A DNA stretch of 64,000 nt from Eublepharis macularius (taxonomy: Eukaryota; Chordata; Lepidosauria; Squamata; Eublepharidae): positions 23,332,001-23,396,000 of the forward strand of contig NC_072801.1 in NCBI RefSeq assembly GCF_028583425.1, read 5' to 3'. The notes beneath the pieces were generated by a model. It had not been told where the DNA came from and did not search any database. It saw only the letters and a list, made by a program, of their open reading frames with translations. Positions within the stretch are counted from its first letter, which is position 1; each line of letters begins with the position of its first letter. The translations under genes were made by a program, and so were the position numbers. Shown piece after piece: positions 1 to 10,740 of this stretch.

Positions 1-506
1 ACAGAGAGAAAAGCTGGCACTTGAAATTAATTTTTAGAGAGCGAATATCCTGTAGTTGGCTAATTGTGCAATAGTATCAGCAAGATGTATGGTCTTGGTA
101 ACAATCCTACTTTCTCATTTTATATATCATTAGTGGAGGATTTTTCATGTCAGTGTGGAGTGGCTTCGTCTGATTACACCTGCGCAAGGTTGCCTGTCTG
201 GATGACAAGGCATGTTATTGGCAGAGCTGGGAACTGAAAAGGTTTCTGCCTCTCCTCTTCCTGAAATGTTGTTTATACAAAGTCAACTTATTCCCCCCCC
301 CTGAAGAAATTTAAGTAATGAAATATTGTTAACATACACTGTCATCGTGATAGGTTAATCCCCTTCCCCCCATGATCTTTTCTTCCTGTTCTGGCTATCT
401 TGTTTTCAAGACTTGGAAAACGCACCTTTTCATCTCTTCCCCCAGTCATTCCATCACGTTCGCACAAAGCTTTTATTTTTTCTGCTGTTCCTGTTCTTGG
501 CTTTAG

Positions 507-657
507 GCAGTTTTGTAACTACCTTGAGATTGTGATAAAAGACATCCTGGCTCCTAATCTTCAGTGGCAAGGGGGAAGAACAGCAGCTGCCATCCGCACA
601 ACTGCCGTGTCCTGCCTCTGGGCTCTTATTTACAGTGAGCTACTTTCTCCAGAAGAG
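507..657 (+). CDS. DNAAF5: DNAAF5 internal coding exon (HEAT repeats)
   Basis: It encodes [20 protein letters not shown] and ends in LLSPEE at the donor gag|gtgtgt, phase 0. The acceptor is ambiguous: AG at 505-506 and AG at 509-510 are both preceded by a pyrimidine-rich tract, so the exon starts at 507 or 511. The first adds one codon (CAG, Gln), and Gln precedes Phe in the human protein as I recall it. Confidence 0.88.
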
Positions 658-3600
658 GTGTGTTTGCCCCTCCTGCCTGAGTCAATTGTACTGTAAAACC
701 CTGCATGGAATATTGACTTCCGGGAACACAAGTCATGTTTAGGTTTTTTGTTTTGTGTTTTAATGAAATTCTAGCCCAGGCAAAAATACAGGCCTAGGGA
801 GATGAGCTTTGAGTATCCTTTTTCCCCATCCAAACTTGTAAAATGACAGTAAATAAAAAAGACACTTGGATGGGACAGTTCTTTTATGTGAAGAGATAAT
901 ATTCAGCAATTTCACCCATTAGCTGGTGGTGTAAAAATCAGTTAATAGACATTTGAAATCTTTTCTTTTTGCTCAGCTGTTAATGTACTTTGTATTTTAA
1001 CTCCTTATCTCTGCTTAGATACCCTGACAATTTTCATGGCCAAGTCAATAAAAATGGACTTATTTTGGCCAATCAGACCACTACACATTTCTGTAAAATG
1101 AGTCCAAAACATCTGCTCTGTGTATTTTCATGAGAGGTCAAAGGTCCTGTTGGGTTCCCAGAGAGGAGATAGCATTTTAGCTCAAAGGAAGTTGTGATGT
1201 TTAGAGCATTGGCCTTCTACTGCATAGGTCAGGTAGCACGAGTGGATCGTGGCGTAAGGTTGCACCAGCTGTCATTCTCCTCCCTTTTCTGTTTTTGCTT
1301 GGGCTTTTGTTTTTAATTCAAGGCAAAAGCTGGAGGGGGGCGTGGTTACAGGAAGAAAGAGAACAGAAAAAGAAGAAAACTTGGGGAGGATGATTGCAAC
1401 AAAGGGTTAAAGTTGGATTTCAGGTCCACAAAGACTGGAGACTGTTAGGTGAGATGTTTAAATTTAAACATGAGCACCACCTTCAGGAATATTGAAGAAA
1501 GGCTAATTTTGCAGGGTGATTTTCATGTTAGGTATTGAATTCTTAATACCTAGAAACATTTGCATCCTCCCCTCTCCAAACTGCACCAAAAACTATGGCC
1601 CTAAAACTGTAGCTCATGGGAAAATCAGTAGGCTCCAAAGAATGAGGAGGGTGGCTGGAACCTAAGAGAGTTACTTTGGGCACACATCAGAGCATTTGCA
1701 CCTACCCACTGGGATAATGAAAGAAGAGGCAGATATCCACCCATATCCACAACTCCTCTCTGATCCAAAGCAGTTTGGCATGCAGCCAGGGAGATGGGGT
1801 GCTTGAAGAAAAGTAAGTGTTTGACCACAGTAGTACTTTGGTTTCTGACCTGTAATTTAACACAGCATTTTTCATTTATTCATTTATTGTCTACCTTTCT
1901 CCCTGAAACTCAAGGTGTATTTACACAGTGTAAGTCAGATACAGTTGACAAGAAGGGACATCTATTAAACAAAGCAATAAGGTTTGCATTGCAGAAATCT
2001 GAAAATGGAGCTGAAACAAAGCATAAGCATTAATGTGACATGTGAAACAATATAAAAATTACATAGTAGGAGCATATTTTCAGTAACAGACAGTACGTAC
2101 AGTAGTATAGTCCAGAGTCCCTCCCTATCACTTTACCAAAACATCTTTTGGAACTTGATTTGTGATATTGTGTGCTCCTTCCTGCTGCTGCTCCTCTCCC
2201 TTGGAGCTCATTCCCCTCTTCTGCCTTAACACCCCTTCCTTCCCCATGAAAATCTCACCCCACTCCCCCATTTTCTATCCTGAACTACAGCTAAAGAGCA
2301 AATCTGCTGTGAGGGGAGGGGCTGTGGACAGGGAACATGTGATCTCACAGCCTGCTTCTGATCTCTTAACTTACCTTCATGAGTGAGCCCCATTTTTGTA
2401 TCTGCGCTGAGACTTGCCTCTGGCTGTGTCCTGCTGTCTTTAGTACTTATAACCGATTGAACAGCTGACAGTACATTGGAGCTTCTTGATAAGGCAGGCG
2501 ATTCCTGTTATTGGTTACAGATTCTGAAAGTTGAACATTTGCTGCTGCCAATGATCCTTGCCACGTTGGATGAAGATTCCAAAATGACTCGCTCGCTCTC
2601 CTGTCAAATAACCAGTGTTTTTTTGAATGTCAATGGGAAGCAGTTTCAACCTGACCAGCTCTCCACAATTTATCCTGGTATGATGATGTGTCTGTGACAA
2701 CCCCAAAGTCTTGCCTGTTGTGGTTCCCCCCCACCCCTTGTAGCCTTCTTGACAGCAGGAGAGGGCAGGCTTGACCTTGTACCTTAGCCAAATTCATCTG
2801 TGCCTGCACTACTGGTGGCATCAATGCTATGTGTTGACCATTTTTGGTACATGATGCTATAAATATTTGTAGGATTTAAAATAACTGTTTGCTGGCATTG
2901 TGTAGATATCAAAATAACTAGCTAACTCCGTGGCACTTTTGATTCATAAAGTCTGATCAAAAAGTTGGGAAAGGGGCTTCTACAATTGTCGTGGCATTGG
3001 CTGTTGCCTGGATCAGTATCTGGCTTGTGTTGTGGTTTCTCCCTGCAATCTTGTACTCATCATGAGTTGACCACCTGCATAAAAGGAGCAGCTGTCAGGC
3101 ATGAATTAGTTCTTTTTAGGTGATCATTCCATCAAGTGATATGTTTAAAATATGGACAGGCCTGGGTAATGGACAGTGGCCTAATTCTGTAGGCCTCTGT
3201 TTTGGTAGAAAAACAGACTGGAAAACAATAAAAAGCAGAGAGACTGCTTTTCATTTTCAGCCATGTGGTTGAAGAAAGTGGAAGAATTAAAGTGATGGTA
3301 AATGAATGAGAGCAACTCCAGTACCATCATTTTATTTCCCTACTTGTAACTGCCAAGTTGGGGGGGGGGGAGAATTCTGTAATTTTTTTGACGGTATGGA
3401 AGTGTCTTGTGTGTCTGAGCCTCTGTGAGAACCTTATTAGCTAGAAGGAAAGGAATAAATTGAATTCTTGCATTCACAGATAGCTGCTGCCACTGATAAG
3501 AGCTTGTTTTTTTCAGAACTGCTAAAGCGTTTGGATGATGCATCTCACGACGTCCGACTAGAAGCCGCAAAAGCCCTGGTCAACTGGTTCAAATGTATCG

Positions 3601-5526
3601 ACGATGACAAGAAAGCCCTGTTGAAAACAAACATAGAGTTTCTGTACCAGGAATTGTTGGTTGAACTTGATGACCCCAACCAAAACATTCAGTTGGCTGT
3701 CTTGGGTAAGCCTTGGAAGGAGTGTTTTTGTTTTCGGAATTTTTTTTCATGAACTGAATGAATTGGCTGTTTTTGCTTGGGAAGCGGCCAGTACAAGATG
3801 GGTCAGAAAAGAGAGGAAGTGCCCTGGTTCTCTGGATGATGCAGCAGGGCTACCTTGGTTGTTGTGGGTTTTCCAGGCTGTATCGCCGTGGTCTTGGCAT
3901 TGTAGTTTTGCCAGCAGCTGTGACTGGCATCTTCAAAGGTGTAGCACCGAAAGACAGAGATCTCTCAGTGTCAAACTGTGGAGAAGATGTTAGCAGGTAA
4001 TTTATATCTACTCAGGAAGGTGGGTTTGGGTTGCGTCATCCTGTAAGAGTTTCCCAGGGTGTGGAATGCTAATGGAATGCTAATGCTTCACTGTATCCTG
4101 AGGAGGTTCTTTTGCATATGGATTGGTGCTTGATATGCTAATCTTATCTGCAGGGCTATTGTAAGATGTAGAGTATTTTGTTAGTCTGGTGTTTTTCAGG
4201 ACTGGAAACCATGCTCTATTCATTCTTAAAGTCTCTTCTTTCCTGTTGAAATTGTGCTTATGCTTATGAATTTCAATGGCTTCCCTGTGCAATCTGATAA
4301 AGTAGTTGGAAGTGTTGTCCAGTATTTTAGTGTCCTGGAATAGGATACTGTGTCCTGTTTGAGTTAGGCTATGTTCAGCCACTGCTGATTTTTCAGGTTG
4401 GCCAAGTCTGCAGTGTCTTTCATGTTCTTTTATTCTTGTCTGGATGCTCCGCTGTATGGTCCCGATGTAAACTTGTCCACAGCTGCAGAGTATGCAGTAT
4501 ACTCCTGCAGAGGTGAGGGGGTCTCTACTGTCTTTTGCTGATCGTAGCATCGGTTGTATTTTTCTGATGGGTCTGAATACTGTTTGTAGGTTGTGCTTTT
4601 TCATAAGCTTTCCCATCTGATCAGTGATTCCTTTGATATATGGCAAAACAAGGGCTACCTTGTTCTTTATTTTCATATGAAGTGGTTGAGTGCTTGATAA
4701 AAATCATTATACTACCCATGTGTGATTTTGACCATCTTTGAAAAGTGTGGGTCTTTGGTGAAGGAGTAAGAAGGGCAACAAAAGCAAAGGAGAAAAACTG
4801 GGGAGAGAGTGTGAGAGAGGAAAAGATGGAAGCTTTACTGAAGGGATAATCCTAATAAAAAGAATTCATTGTAGGACAAGCGTCAGAATACATCATGTTC
4901 ATACAGGGAAATCATAAACGTTTTTAAAATAAGGATTTGAGTATAATCACGTCATCAATTTCTTCAGCAAAAAAGGAAAGTTTGCATTTCTTTCCTTTAA
5001 AAGATCCGTTTGGGGGCATGTTTTCTCATTACTGAGAAAAGGTCTCCTGATATGGCTGAGGGAATGTTTCCCGATAACATTTCACATTTTCACTCAAATT
5101 TGTCTGGAGGGCTGGGCATTGCTTTACAACCACACCATAATGGAGCATTGTAAAAAAAATACACTTGTAAGCATTGGTAAACTGTGATCATTCTCTAAAT
5201 TTTGAAATCTGTTCAAACACACTAAAAGACTGAATGGAGTACTTCCTGATCTTATTTGGGATATTGGTGTTAGGGAATTTCAGAAAAGTGACATGCTTTT
5301 CATATTGTGTTTTTTGGGAAATCAGTTGGAAGCAAAGGATAAGCTATTCTAGTATTCACAGAAAATTCTCTTTTTTGCAGATATTTTGAAAGAAGGAGGG
5401 CTTCTCTATCCAGACCTTTTGGCCAAAGAAATCAAGGCTGTGCTGCACAAACATCGTTCTCCAGCCTTCCTCAACCAGCTCCTCCTACACATTGAATCTA
5501 CCGGTTGGCGATATTCGGAATCCTAA
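507..5526 (+). CDS. DNAAF5: DNAAF5 (HEATR2), 3' part of gene, four coding exons
   Basis: The joined exons 507-657, 2521-2677, 3517-3705 and 5381-5526 give the C-terminal part of dynein axonemal assembly factor 5, a cytoplasmic HEAT-repeat protein needed to preassemble axonemal dynein arms. I recognise the family from blocks such as [59 protein letters not shown] and EVIHKHRS-like [16 protein letters not shown]. Repeated amphipathic helix pairs and LDD turns fit HEAT repeats. All introns have GT-AG ends and all phases join without a break, ending at TAA 5524-5526. The 5' exons lie outside the window. The next gene is SUN1, the neighbour expected from amniote synteny. I see no disruption, so this should be a functional gene. 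Confidence 0.93.
658..2520 (+). other. DNAAF5 intron, with a dispersed repeat copy
   Basis: The intron is 1.86 kb. A perfect 16-bp palindrome TGTTTAAATTTAAACA lies at about 1455-1470. From about 1865 it holds one copy of a dispersed repeat that recurs at 37.7-38.1 kb. I see nothing coding in it. Confidence 0.6.
1865..2300 (+). repeat. Dispersed repeat, copy 1 (partner at 37.7-38.1 kb)
   Basis: It starts with a LINE-tail-like stretch (TTTATTGTCTACCTTTCTCC) and continues with a segment shared with 37655-38120. Shared words include GCAGAAATCTGAAA, CAAAAATTAC/AAAAATTACA, TAGGAGCATA, ACAGTAC and CAGTAGTATAG, in the same order and orientation. The family name is unknown to me. A 3' untranslated piece of a non-LTR element is one possibility. 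Confidence 0.6.
2521..2677 (+). CDS. DNAAF5: DNAAF5 internal coding exon
   Basis: It encodes [19 protein letters not shown], then [20 protein letters not shown] and DQLSTIYP. The acceptor is ttacag|ATT and the donor is cctg|gtatga. It enters in phase 0 and leaves with one base (G), which completes Glu with the next exon. Confidence 0.9.
3517..3705 (+). CDS. DNAAF5: DNAAF5 internal coding exon
   Basis: It encodes [20 protein letters not shown], then [13 protein letters not shown] and [18 protein letters not shown], a clear HEAT-repeat pair. The acceptor is tttttttcag|AAC and the donor is cttgg|gtaagc. Confidence 0.93.
3857..4680 (-). mobile_element. Penelope-like retroelement fragment (GIY-YIG endonuclease end)
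   Basis: The minus strand carries a 198-codon open stretch (4080-4676). Its centre has a GIY-YIG nuclease signature: GVYCI, then VYIG about ten residues later, then [11 protein letters not shown] downstream segment reads [11 protein letters not shown]. This is the C-terminal endonuclease domain typical of Penelope-like elements. Beyond the open stretch, 3857-4079 is the element's non-coding end, with the sequence motif GGTTTTCC...CAACAACC typical of the sauropsid family. The reverse transcriptase part is absent, so it is an incomplete, old, inactive copy inside a DNAAF5 intron. Confidence 0.85.
5381..5526 (+). CDS. DNAAF5: DNAAF5 last coding exon with stop
   Basis: It follows the strong acceptor cttttttgcag and encodes [20 protein letters not shown], then [20 protein letters not shown] and TGWRYSES followed by TAA. 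The last few residues are the least conserved part of the family. Confidence 0.93.
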
Positions 5527-6020
5527 ACATTGCTCTTTGGCAATGTATACACTCTGTTTTATATTAAGAATTGAGAATCATTACCGCAGAATTGTTGACC
5601 TTTCCATAAATGGACTATTTTAAGCTAGTACAGATTGACATTCATGTATTTTTTAAAAAAACAAAAAGCCTAATAGGTAAAGTTTTTAAACTGTTTTTTT
5701 ACAGCATATATGCAAGAACAAATGTAATGAATAAGAGTTCTCTCTGTTTAGTTTGTTCTATGATATTTATTGTTGCAGATTCTAATATTTATGCTGTGAA
5801 TCTTAGTATTCAAGAGAACGTTGCAGTTTGTCAGCTGGCTGTGGGTCTCCTAAATTGCTATGCAGCCAGAATTCCAGCACCCTACAGAACCAGAGATCTC
5901 TTGTACCAAGAACATTAGTAGATAACTCAAAAGGTATATTAAGGAAGAGTTTTAAAACCAGAGAAAAAACAAAAAAATAGGTTTATTACAGTATTGATAA
6001 TAAACCGCTCAATGATGAAG
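5527..6020 (+). other. DNAAF5: DNAAF5 3' UTR with poly(A) signal
   Basis: This is AT-rich sequence after the stop. The first canonical AATAAA is at 5999-6004, so transcripts probably end near 6015-6030. A 102-codon open frame at 5610-5918 has no recognisable homology and lies within the UTR; I treat it as chance. Confidence 0.6.
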
Positions 6021-6184
6021 CATTTATACCCTGAGCCTAGATCTGCTCGACTGTGAAAAACCATAGCAACACTTTTGAACAGAAATTAAGACTCCTGGTA
6101 TATAACTGAATGTTCTGTTTATGACTGAATGCTCATTTGTTTACATGGAAGACTTGTGTACAATGGGGGAAGGGAGAGACACAG

Positions 6185-6350
6185 AAAAATTAAATTTAAG
6201 TAGATGTTTATTTACTTTAGATTTTTATTCCACCCTCCCCATAAGGCAGGCCCAGGGTGGATTATATCAGGTAAAAATATTAATATAATTTACATCAAAA
6301 ACAATTTAAAATGACAGTAGTAAAACAGTACGATTTTGGATATATATAAA
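6185..6350 (-). repeat. LINE 3'-tail-like fragment
   Basis: On the + strand it reads TTTATTCCACCCTCCCCATA, then GGCCCAGGGTGGATTATATC and a run of AAAACAATTTAAAA. This is the reverse complement of the GCCCTGGG/GGGTGGAATAAA tails common on CR1/L2-type LINEs and their SINEs. It directly abuts the minisatellite. Confidence 0.5.
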
Positions 6351-6379
6351 AGAGCAAGCATATTCAAGACAACTCACTT

Positions 6380-7640
6380 ACTACCCTGGTGTGCCTCCAG
6401 AGGGCGCGGCTGTGGTGGAAAACCCAGGCCAGGCTGAGGAGTGGAGCAAATGGCAATGCCCACACACACACATATCCCGCCTTCACCCGGCAGGGATCAG
6501 GAGCAGAGCTGGTGGCAATGCCCACCCTCTGCCTTCAGCCAGCCAGGATCAGGAGTGCAGCTGGCAGCAATGTCCACCCCCCCCCCTTCACTTAGATGGG
6601 ATCAGATGAGGAGCAAGCTGCAATGCCTCCGCCAATCATTCGGCCGGGATCAGGCATGGAGCAGGTGGCAATGCCTACCCTCTGTCACCTGGTCAGGATC
6701 AGGAGCAGAGCAGGTGACAATGCCTGCTCCTCACCTTCATCTAGCCAGGATCAGGTGTGAAGTAGGTGGCAATGCCTGCCTCCTAGCCTTCACCCAGCCA
6801 GGAACATTATCAATGCCTGCCCCTGACCTAAATCAGGAGCAAAGTAGGCGGCAATGCCCGTCCCCCACCTTCTCCCAGCTAGGATCGGGAGTGGAGCAGG
6901 AGGCAATACCTGCCCCCTCCCCCCGCCTTCACCCAGCAGGCATGAGGAGTGGAGCAGGTGTCAATGCCTGCCCCCCGCCTTCACCCAGCTGGGATCAGGC
7001 GCAGAGAAGGTGGCAATGCCTGCCTTCATTCGACCGGGATCAAAAGCGGAGTACATGGTAATGCCCAGCCTCTGCCTTCACCTGGCAGAGATCAGGAGCG
7101 GAGCAGGAGGCAATACCTCCCCCAGGCTTCACCCAGCAGGCATGAGGAGCGGAGCAGGTGGCAGTGCCCGCCCTCACCTTCACTCAGCCAGGATCAGAAG
7201 TGGAGATGGTGGCAATATCCGCCTCTCCTGCCTTCACCCAGCCAGAATCAGCGGAGCAGGTGGCAATTCTCACCCGCCACCTTCACCAGGCTGGGACCAG
7301 GAGCACAGCAGATGACAATGCCCTCCCCCCACCATCACCCAGCCAGGATGAGGAGTGTAGCAGGTGACAATGCCCTTCCGCCTTCACCTGACCGAGATCA
7401 GGAGCAGAGAAGGTGGCAATACCTGCTCCCCTCCTTCACCCAGCCTGGATCATGCGTGGAGCAGTTGGCAATGCCTGCCCTCCACCTTCACTTGGCCGGG
7501 ATCAGGAGGAGAGCAGGTCGCAATGCCTATCCTCTGCCTTCATCCAGCCGGAATCAGGAGTGCAGCTGGCAACAATGATCAGACCCAAGGAGGAGGCAAT
7601 ACCCACCTGCCCCCGTCCCCTTTCTAGAGCCCGTTGTATT
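6380..7640. repeat. Minisatellite, about 24 units of about 50 bp
   Basis: A degenerate tandem array. Each unit follows the pattern CCTTCACCCAGCCRGGATCA then GGAGYGGAGCAGGTGGCAAT then GCCTGCCCCC. The GGCAATGCC core recurs about every 45-58 bp, from about 6452 to about 7600 (I counted roughly 24 occurrences by eye). Because the unit lacks stop codons in several frames, long overlapping open frames (153-209 codons) run across it in more than one frame. These are artefacts of the repeat and not genes. The array lies between the DNAAF5 3' end and the SUN1 promoter. Confidence 0.92.
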
Positions 7641-7689
7641 TTTTCCCACAATGGGTTTTGTTGCTAGTAAAATATAAATATATATAAAA

Positions 7690-8165
7690 CAGTTGACACT
7701 CAAAATAGTAGCAATCAATTCACTAGTCAGGTTCGCTAATTGGAGGCAGCCAATCCACCAATTGAGAAGAGCTAGATAGTGGACGATTCTAATAGGGAGG
7801 GCTCAGATCTTCATTATCAGGCCAGCAGTAGACCAGCCTAACCTCAACCATATGCCTGGCAGAACATCTTCATCTTACAGGCCCATTGAAATGACAGTTA
7901 AGTCCTGCTGGGCCCTGGTCTTACTAGACAGAGAGTTCCTCCAGGTTAGAGCCAGGACCGAAAAGGCCCTGGCCCCGGTCGAGGTCATGCAGGCCTCCCT
8001 GGGGTCGGGAACCACTAGTAATTTCTTCTAATCGAAGTGCCATCTGGGGGACATACGGGGAGAGGCAGTCCCGCCGATGTGCTTCTCCCAGTCTGCATAG
8101 GGCTTTATAGATCAATACGAGAACCTTGAACCTGATTCAGTATTCCACATTTGCCTCCCAAGGTG
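7690..8165 (+). repeat. Dispersed repeat with a CCGAAAAGGCCCTGG core, best-preserved copy
   Basis: It contains the block GAGTTCCTCCAGGTTAGAGC, then ACCGAAAAGGCCCTGGCCCC, GGGGGACATACGGGGAGAGG and GGGCTTTATAGATCAATACG, ending AGAACCTTGAACCTGATTCA. Related, older copies in the same orientation lie near 27,740-27,990 and 60,285-60,540, sharing the AAAGGT(C/T)AAAACCA...CCTTGAA ending. It looks like a LINE 3' region common in sauropsids. I do not assign a family. Confidence 0.55.
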
Positions 8166-8706
8166 TTTTTTAATGTTTGACATTTGGTGTAATAATATAG
8201 AGATTTTTGTTAATGTGGGTGCGCATGTGGGTGTACATAGATTGTGTAAGTTATTGGTCTTCAACTTTTCTAGATCCAACTTTAACTCTGGTGACTGGAA
8301 GTTACACTACATTAGATCCACATGATAAAGGGGGATGTCTGAATCTCCTGCTGAAAAAGAATCCTCTCCAGCACTGTCTGTGACCATATCTTGCTTATTT
8401 TATGGGGTGTGTATAGAGAAACAAGGCACCCTTTCTGTCTTCATCTGCAGACTAAAACTTAACCCTTCTAAAAGGCTGCCCCCCGCCCCAAGTGGCTCCA
8501 GAGGGACTCGCAGCCGAGCAGGTGAGGTTCCACAACTCACATGAGAGAGTCCCAGGTACTGAAAACCACTGATGTAGGCAACTAAAGGAACAGAGGGGCT
8601 TAAAAGTATCTTCATTTGTAGTTATTTATTCATTTGAAATATTTACATGCCAACCTCTTCAGCAACCTGCTCAAGTCTACTCACAAAATAAAAGTTAAAA
8701 TCATAA

Positions 8707-8724
8707 CACACACACACACACACA
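8707..8724. repeat. (CA)n microsatellite
   Basis: Nine uninterrupted CA units. They sit between a LINE-tail-like stretch (8620-8700) and the MITE copy that follows. Confidence 0.9.
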
Positions 8725-8764
8725 ATCTTTAAAATTAGCCACCATTAAAAAAAAACCAAGCCAA

Positions 8765-8952
8765 TAAAAAGATCAGATTACAACTGATCTCCCAACCCAA
8801 ATACAGAGATCAGTTGGAGAAAATGGCTGCTTTGGAGGATGGACTCTGCAGCATTACACCCTGCTAAGCTTCTTTCCCTCCCCAAACTCGGATCTCCTTA
8901 AACTACACCCCCAAATCTTTGGGCATTTCCCAGCCTGGAGTTGGCAACTCTG
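8765..8952 (+). mobile_element. hAT-type MITE, truncated copy
   Basis: This is the same family as 25823-26039. Shared blocks are ACAACTGATCTC, AGAGATCAGTT, GGAGAAAATGGC, ATTACACCCTGCT, CTCCCCAAACTC and the terminal CCCAGCCTGGAGTTGGCAAC. The right terminal inverted repeat is present and the left end is missing. Confidence 0.7.
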
Positions 8953-9383
8953 CCTTCCAGCCCACCAGTAATAAATGTTTAAGGCGCCACCTTCATCACG
9001 TACAGGGCCAGATTTTTAAGCAGGCTTTGGAAACCATGGTACTGGATATAAGCATGCAGCACAACAGAATGATTGGGGAGGTGACAGGAGCAGAAGACTC
9101 TTCCAAATACGTTTTTAAGCCATATCCTGCAAATCAAGGCTATTGTATTTTTAGTTCATTCACCCAGACTGCCTTTGCCATTTTGGCATTTGGACCCAAG
9201 AAAGAGTTGTAAACAAGTGCAGGGGGTTTCTCTACTAAAGTCCAGAGCTGTGATGCTTGCCAGATAGCAGAACTCTTCTGTTCACTTCGATACCAGGAAT
9301 ACTGGTGAGATTTCAGGGCCCAGTAGTAGCAATGGGGAAAGAGACAAGGTCAAATCCCCACTTGCCATGAAACTTCCAGGATA

Positions 9384-9530
9384 AAGGGTTGCCAACCTGC
9401 AGGTGAAACCTGGACATCTGGAATTACAGCTGATCTCCAGCGATCACTCCCTCTGGAGAAAATGCTGCAGCCCCTCCTCTCCCCAACCTCTACCCTCCAA
9501 ATATCCAAGTATTTCCTGCCCCAGTGTCGG
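9384..9530 (+). mobile_element. hAT-type MITE, shortened copy
   Basis: It begins AAGGGTTGCCAACCTGCAGG and continues GGAATTACAGCTGATCTCCA and TGGAGAAAATG, then CCTCCCCAACC-like text. It ends near CCAGTGTCGGCAAGCA. The order matches the 25.8 kb copy, with internal loss. Confidence 0.65.
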
Positions 9531-9647
9531 CAAGCATATGAGGGTCACCTTGGGCGGCTCATTGCTTCTCTCGACCTAAGCGCAGAGCCGCCAAGCCTAG
9601 GACATTAGGTTGAGAGAAGGAACGAGCGGCTCAAGGTCACCCGATTA

Positions 9648-9693
9648 AGGTTGCCAGCTGCGGGTCGAGGAAATTCCTGGAGCTTTCGGGGCA
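9648..9693 (-). mobile_element. hAT-type MITE, terminal fragment
   Basis: AAGGTTGCCAGCTGCGGGTC followed by GAGGAAATTCCTGGAGCTTT is the reverse complement of the right terminus of the family seen at 25823-26039. It lies immediately upstream of the SUN1 CpG island. Confidence 0.5.
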
Positions 9694-9829
9694 GTAAAGA
9701 ATAAAAGGGAGGAATAGCGAGATATAACAAAATAAATAAAAAAAAAGCCACGTTCCGAAAGAGGAAAGCGGAATTCTACCCCAGCCCTCCCTCTCTGAGC
9801 ACGTACAGAAAGCGCTGTCCCTTTTGAGG

Positions 9830-10330
9830 AATCACAACCGAAATGACCGGGGGGCGTGGCGAATGTGTGTTATTGGCCACGCCCCCTCCCCTCTTGGTCT
9901 CCTTCCCCTTTTCGAAATTTTAACCGCCGCGGGCGGCCCAACCGCTGCTGCGGGGAGGCCGCGCTTGGAGACGCCCGCGCAGAAGAGCGCCCAGGAGGGC
10001 AGAAGCCGCCGCCGCCACCTCCTCCGGGCCGCCGACGTCAGCCCGCGAGCAGGCGAGTGCGCGCGGGTCAGGTAACGCGCCAACCGCCGCCGAGGCTTCT
10101 GAGGGCTCGCCCGCTCCTTTCCTCTCTTGCTTCCGCCCCTTCCTCCTGCCAGGGAGTTGACGAAGGGCAGCGGGGCCCCCTTTCGGCTTTTATTTTAGTC
10201 TTTCCTCTTCTACTTCGCCTTTCTCGCTGGAGCCCACCCTCCAAGACGGGGTGCCTGCAGAAGCCAGCAGTGGTGTCGCTGGGAAGGGTACGAGGACCGT
10301 GGAGGGGCCTCGGGCTGCCCATTCGTGCTC
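9830..10330 (+). promoter_or_regulatory. SUN1: SUN1 CpG island promoter
   Basis: This is the only strongly GC- and CpG-rich block between DNAAF5 and SUN1 coding sequence. It contains GC boxes (CCACGCCCCCTCCCC near 9876-9891), dense CCGCCG runs (9920-10030) and a CRE-like GACGTCA at 10034-10040. No TATA box is evident, as is usual for CpG-island promoters. A likely splice donor GTCAG|GTAACG ends the first exon at 10071. Initiation is probably somewhere in 9900-10000. Confidence 0.75.
9930..10071 (+). other. SUN1: Probable SUN1 non-coding exon 1
   Basis: The first coding exon is preceded by only 20 bases after its acceptor, so an upstream untranslated exon must exist. The CpG island ends in a good donor (CAG|GTAACG at 10071/10072). 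The start coordinate is approximate. Confidence 0.5.
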
Positions 10331-10640
10331 AGGCCAGCCTACCTCACAGGGGTGGTTGTGAGGGGGAAAATGGGAGGAGAAAGAGCCTCGAACCTGAGGG
10401 CAGGCACGCGCACGTTGTTTCTCTCACCTACCTCACAGGGTTGCGGTGAACATAAAATGGTGCAGAGGGAGCCATGCAATTCACTGGCTGCCCTTGAGCC
10501 TTGTCACTTTTCTCCGCCTTGCCTGCCTTGCAGAGTTGCTTTGAGCATAATAGAGGGGAGGGGAATTGTGACTTTTATTGGGTGACCACGTATGCTGCCT
10601 TGGAGGAAGGGCAGGTAGAGAAGTGCACTTAATAAATAAA
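10330..10640 (+). repeat. Clustered SINE 3'-domain pieces
   Basis: Three successive segments carry the same SINE tail signature: CCTACCTCACAGGGGTGGTT at about 10338, ACCTACCTCACAGGGTTGCG at about 10427, and GCCTTGCAGAGTTGCTTTGA at about 10525. Each is followed by AAAATGG or similar. The last ends TAAATAAATA. They resemble the 3' half of the MIR-like tRNA SINE without its tRNA head. Confidence 0.45.
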
Positions 10641-10740
10641 TACTTAGCTGTGTTTTGTTTTGGGTTTGTGTGGTTTCTTCCTTTTTATTCTCGCCACAAC
10701 CCTGTGAGGCTGGTTAATTGGCTCCAGGTTGCTAAATGAG

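Noticed and set aside
6441-7578. Several overlapping open frames of 153-209 codons with repeated peptides
   Set aside because: They arise because the roughly 50-bp minisatellite unit lacks stops in several frames. No frame is favoured, and no splice or start context supports a gene.
9832-10449. Open frames of 83-197 codons across the SUN1 CpG island
   Set aside because: GC-rich sequence lacks stops by composition. Several frames and both strands are open, and the SUN1 start codon is clearly at 25409.
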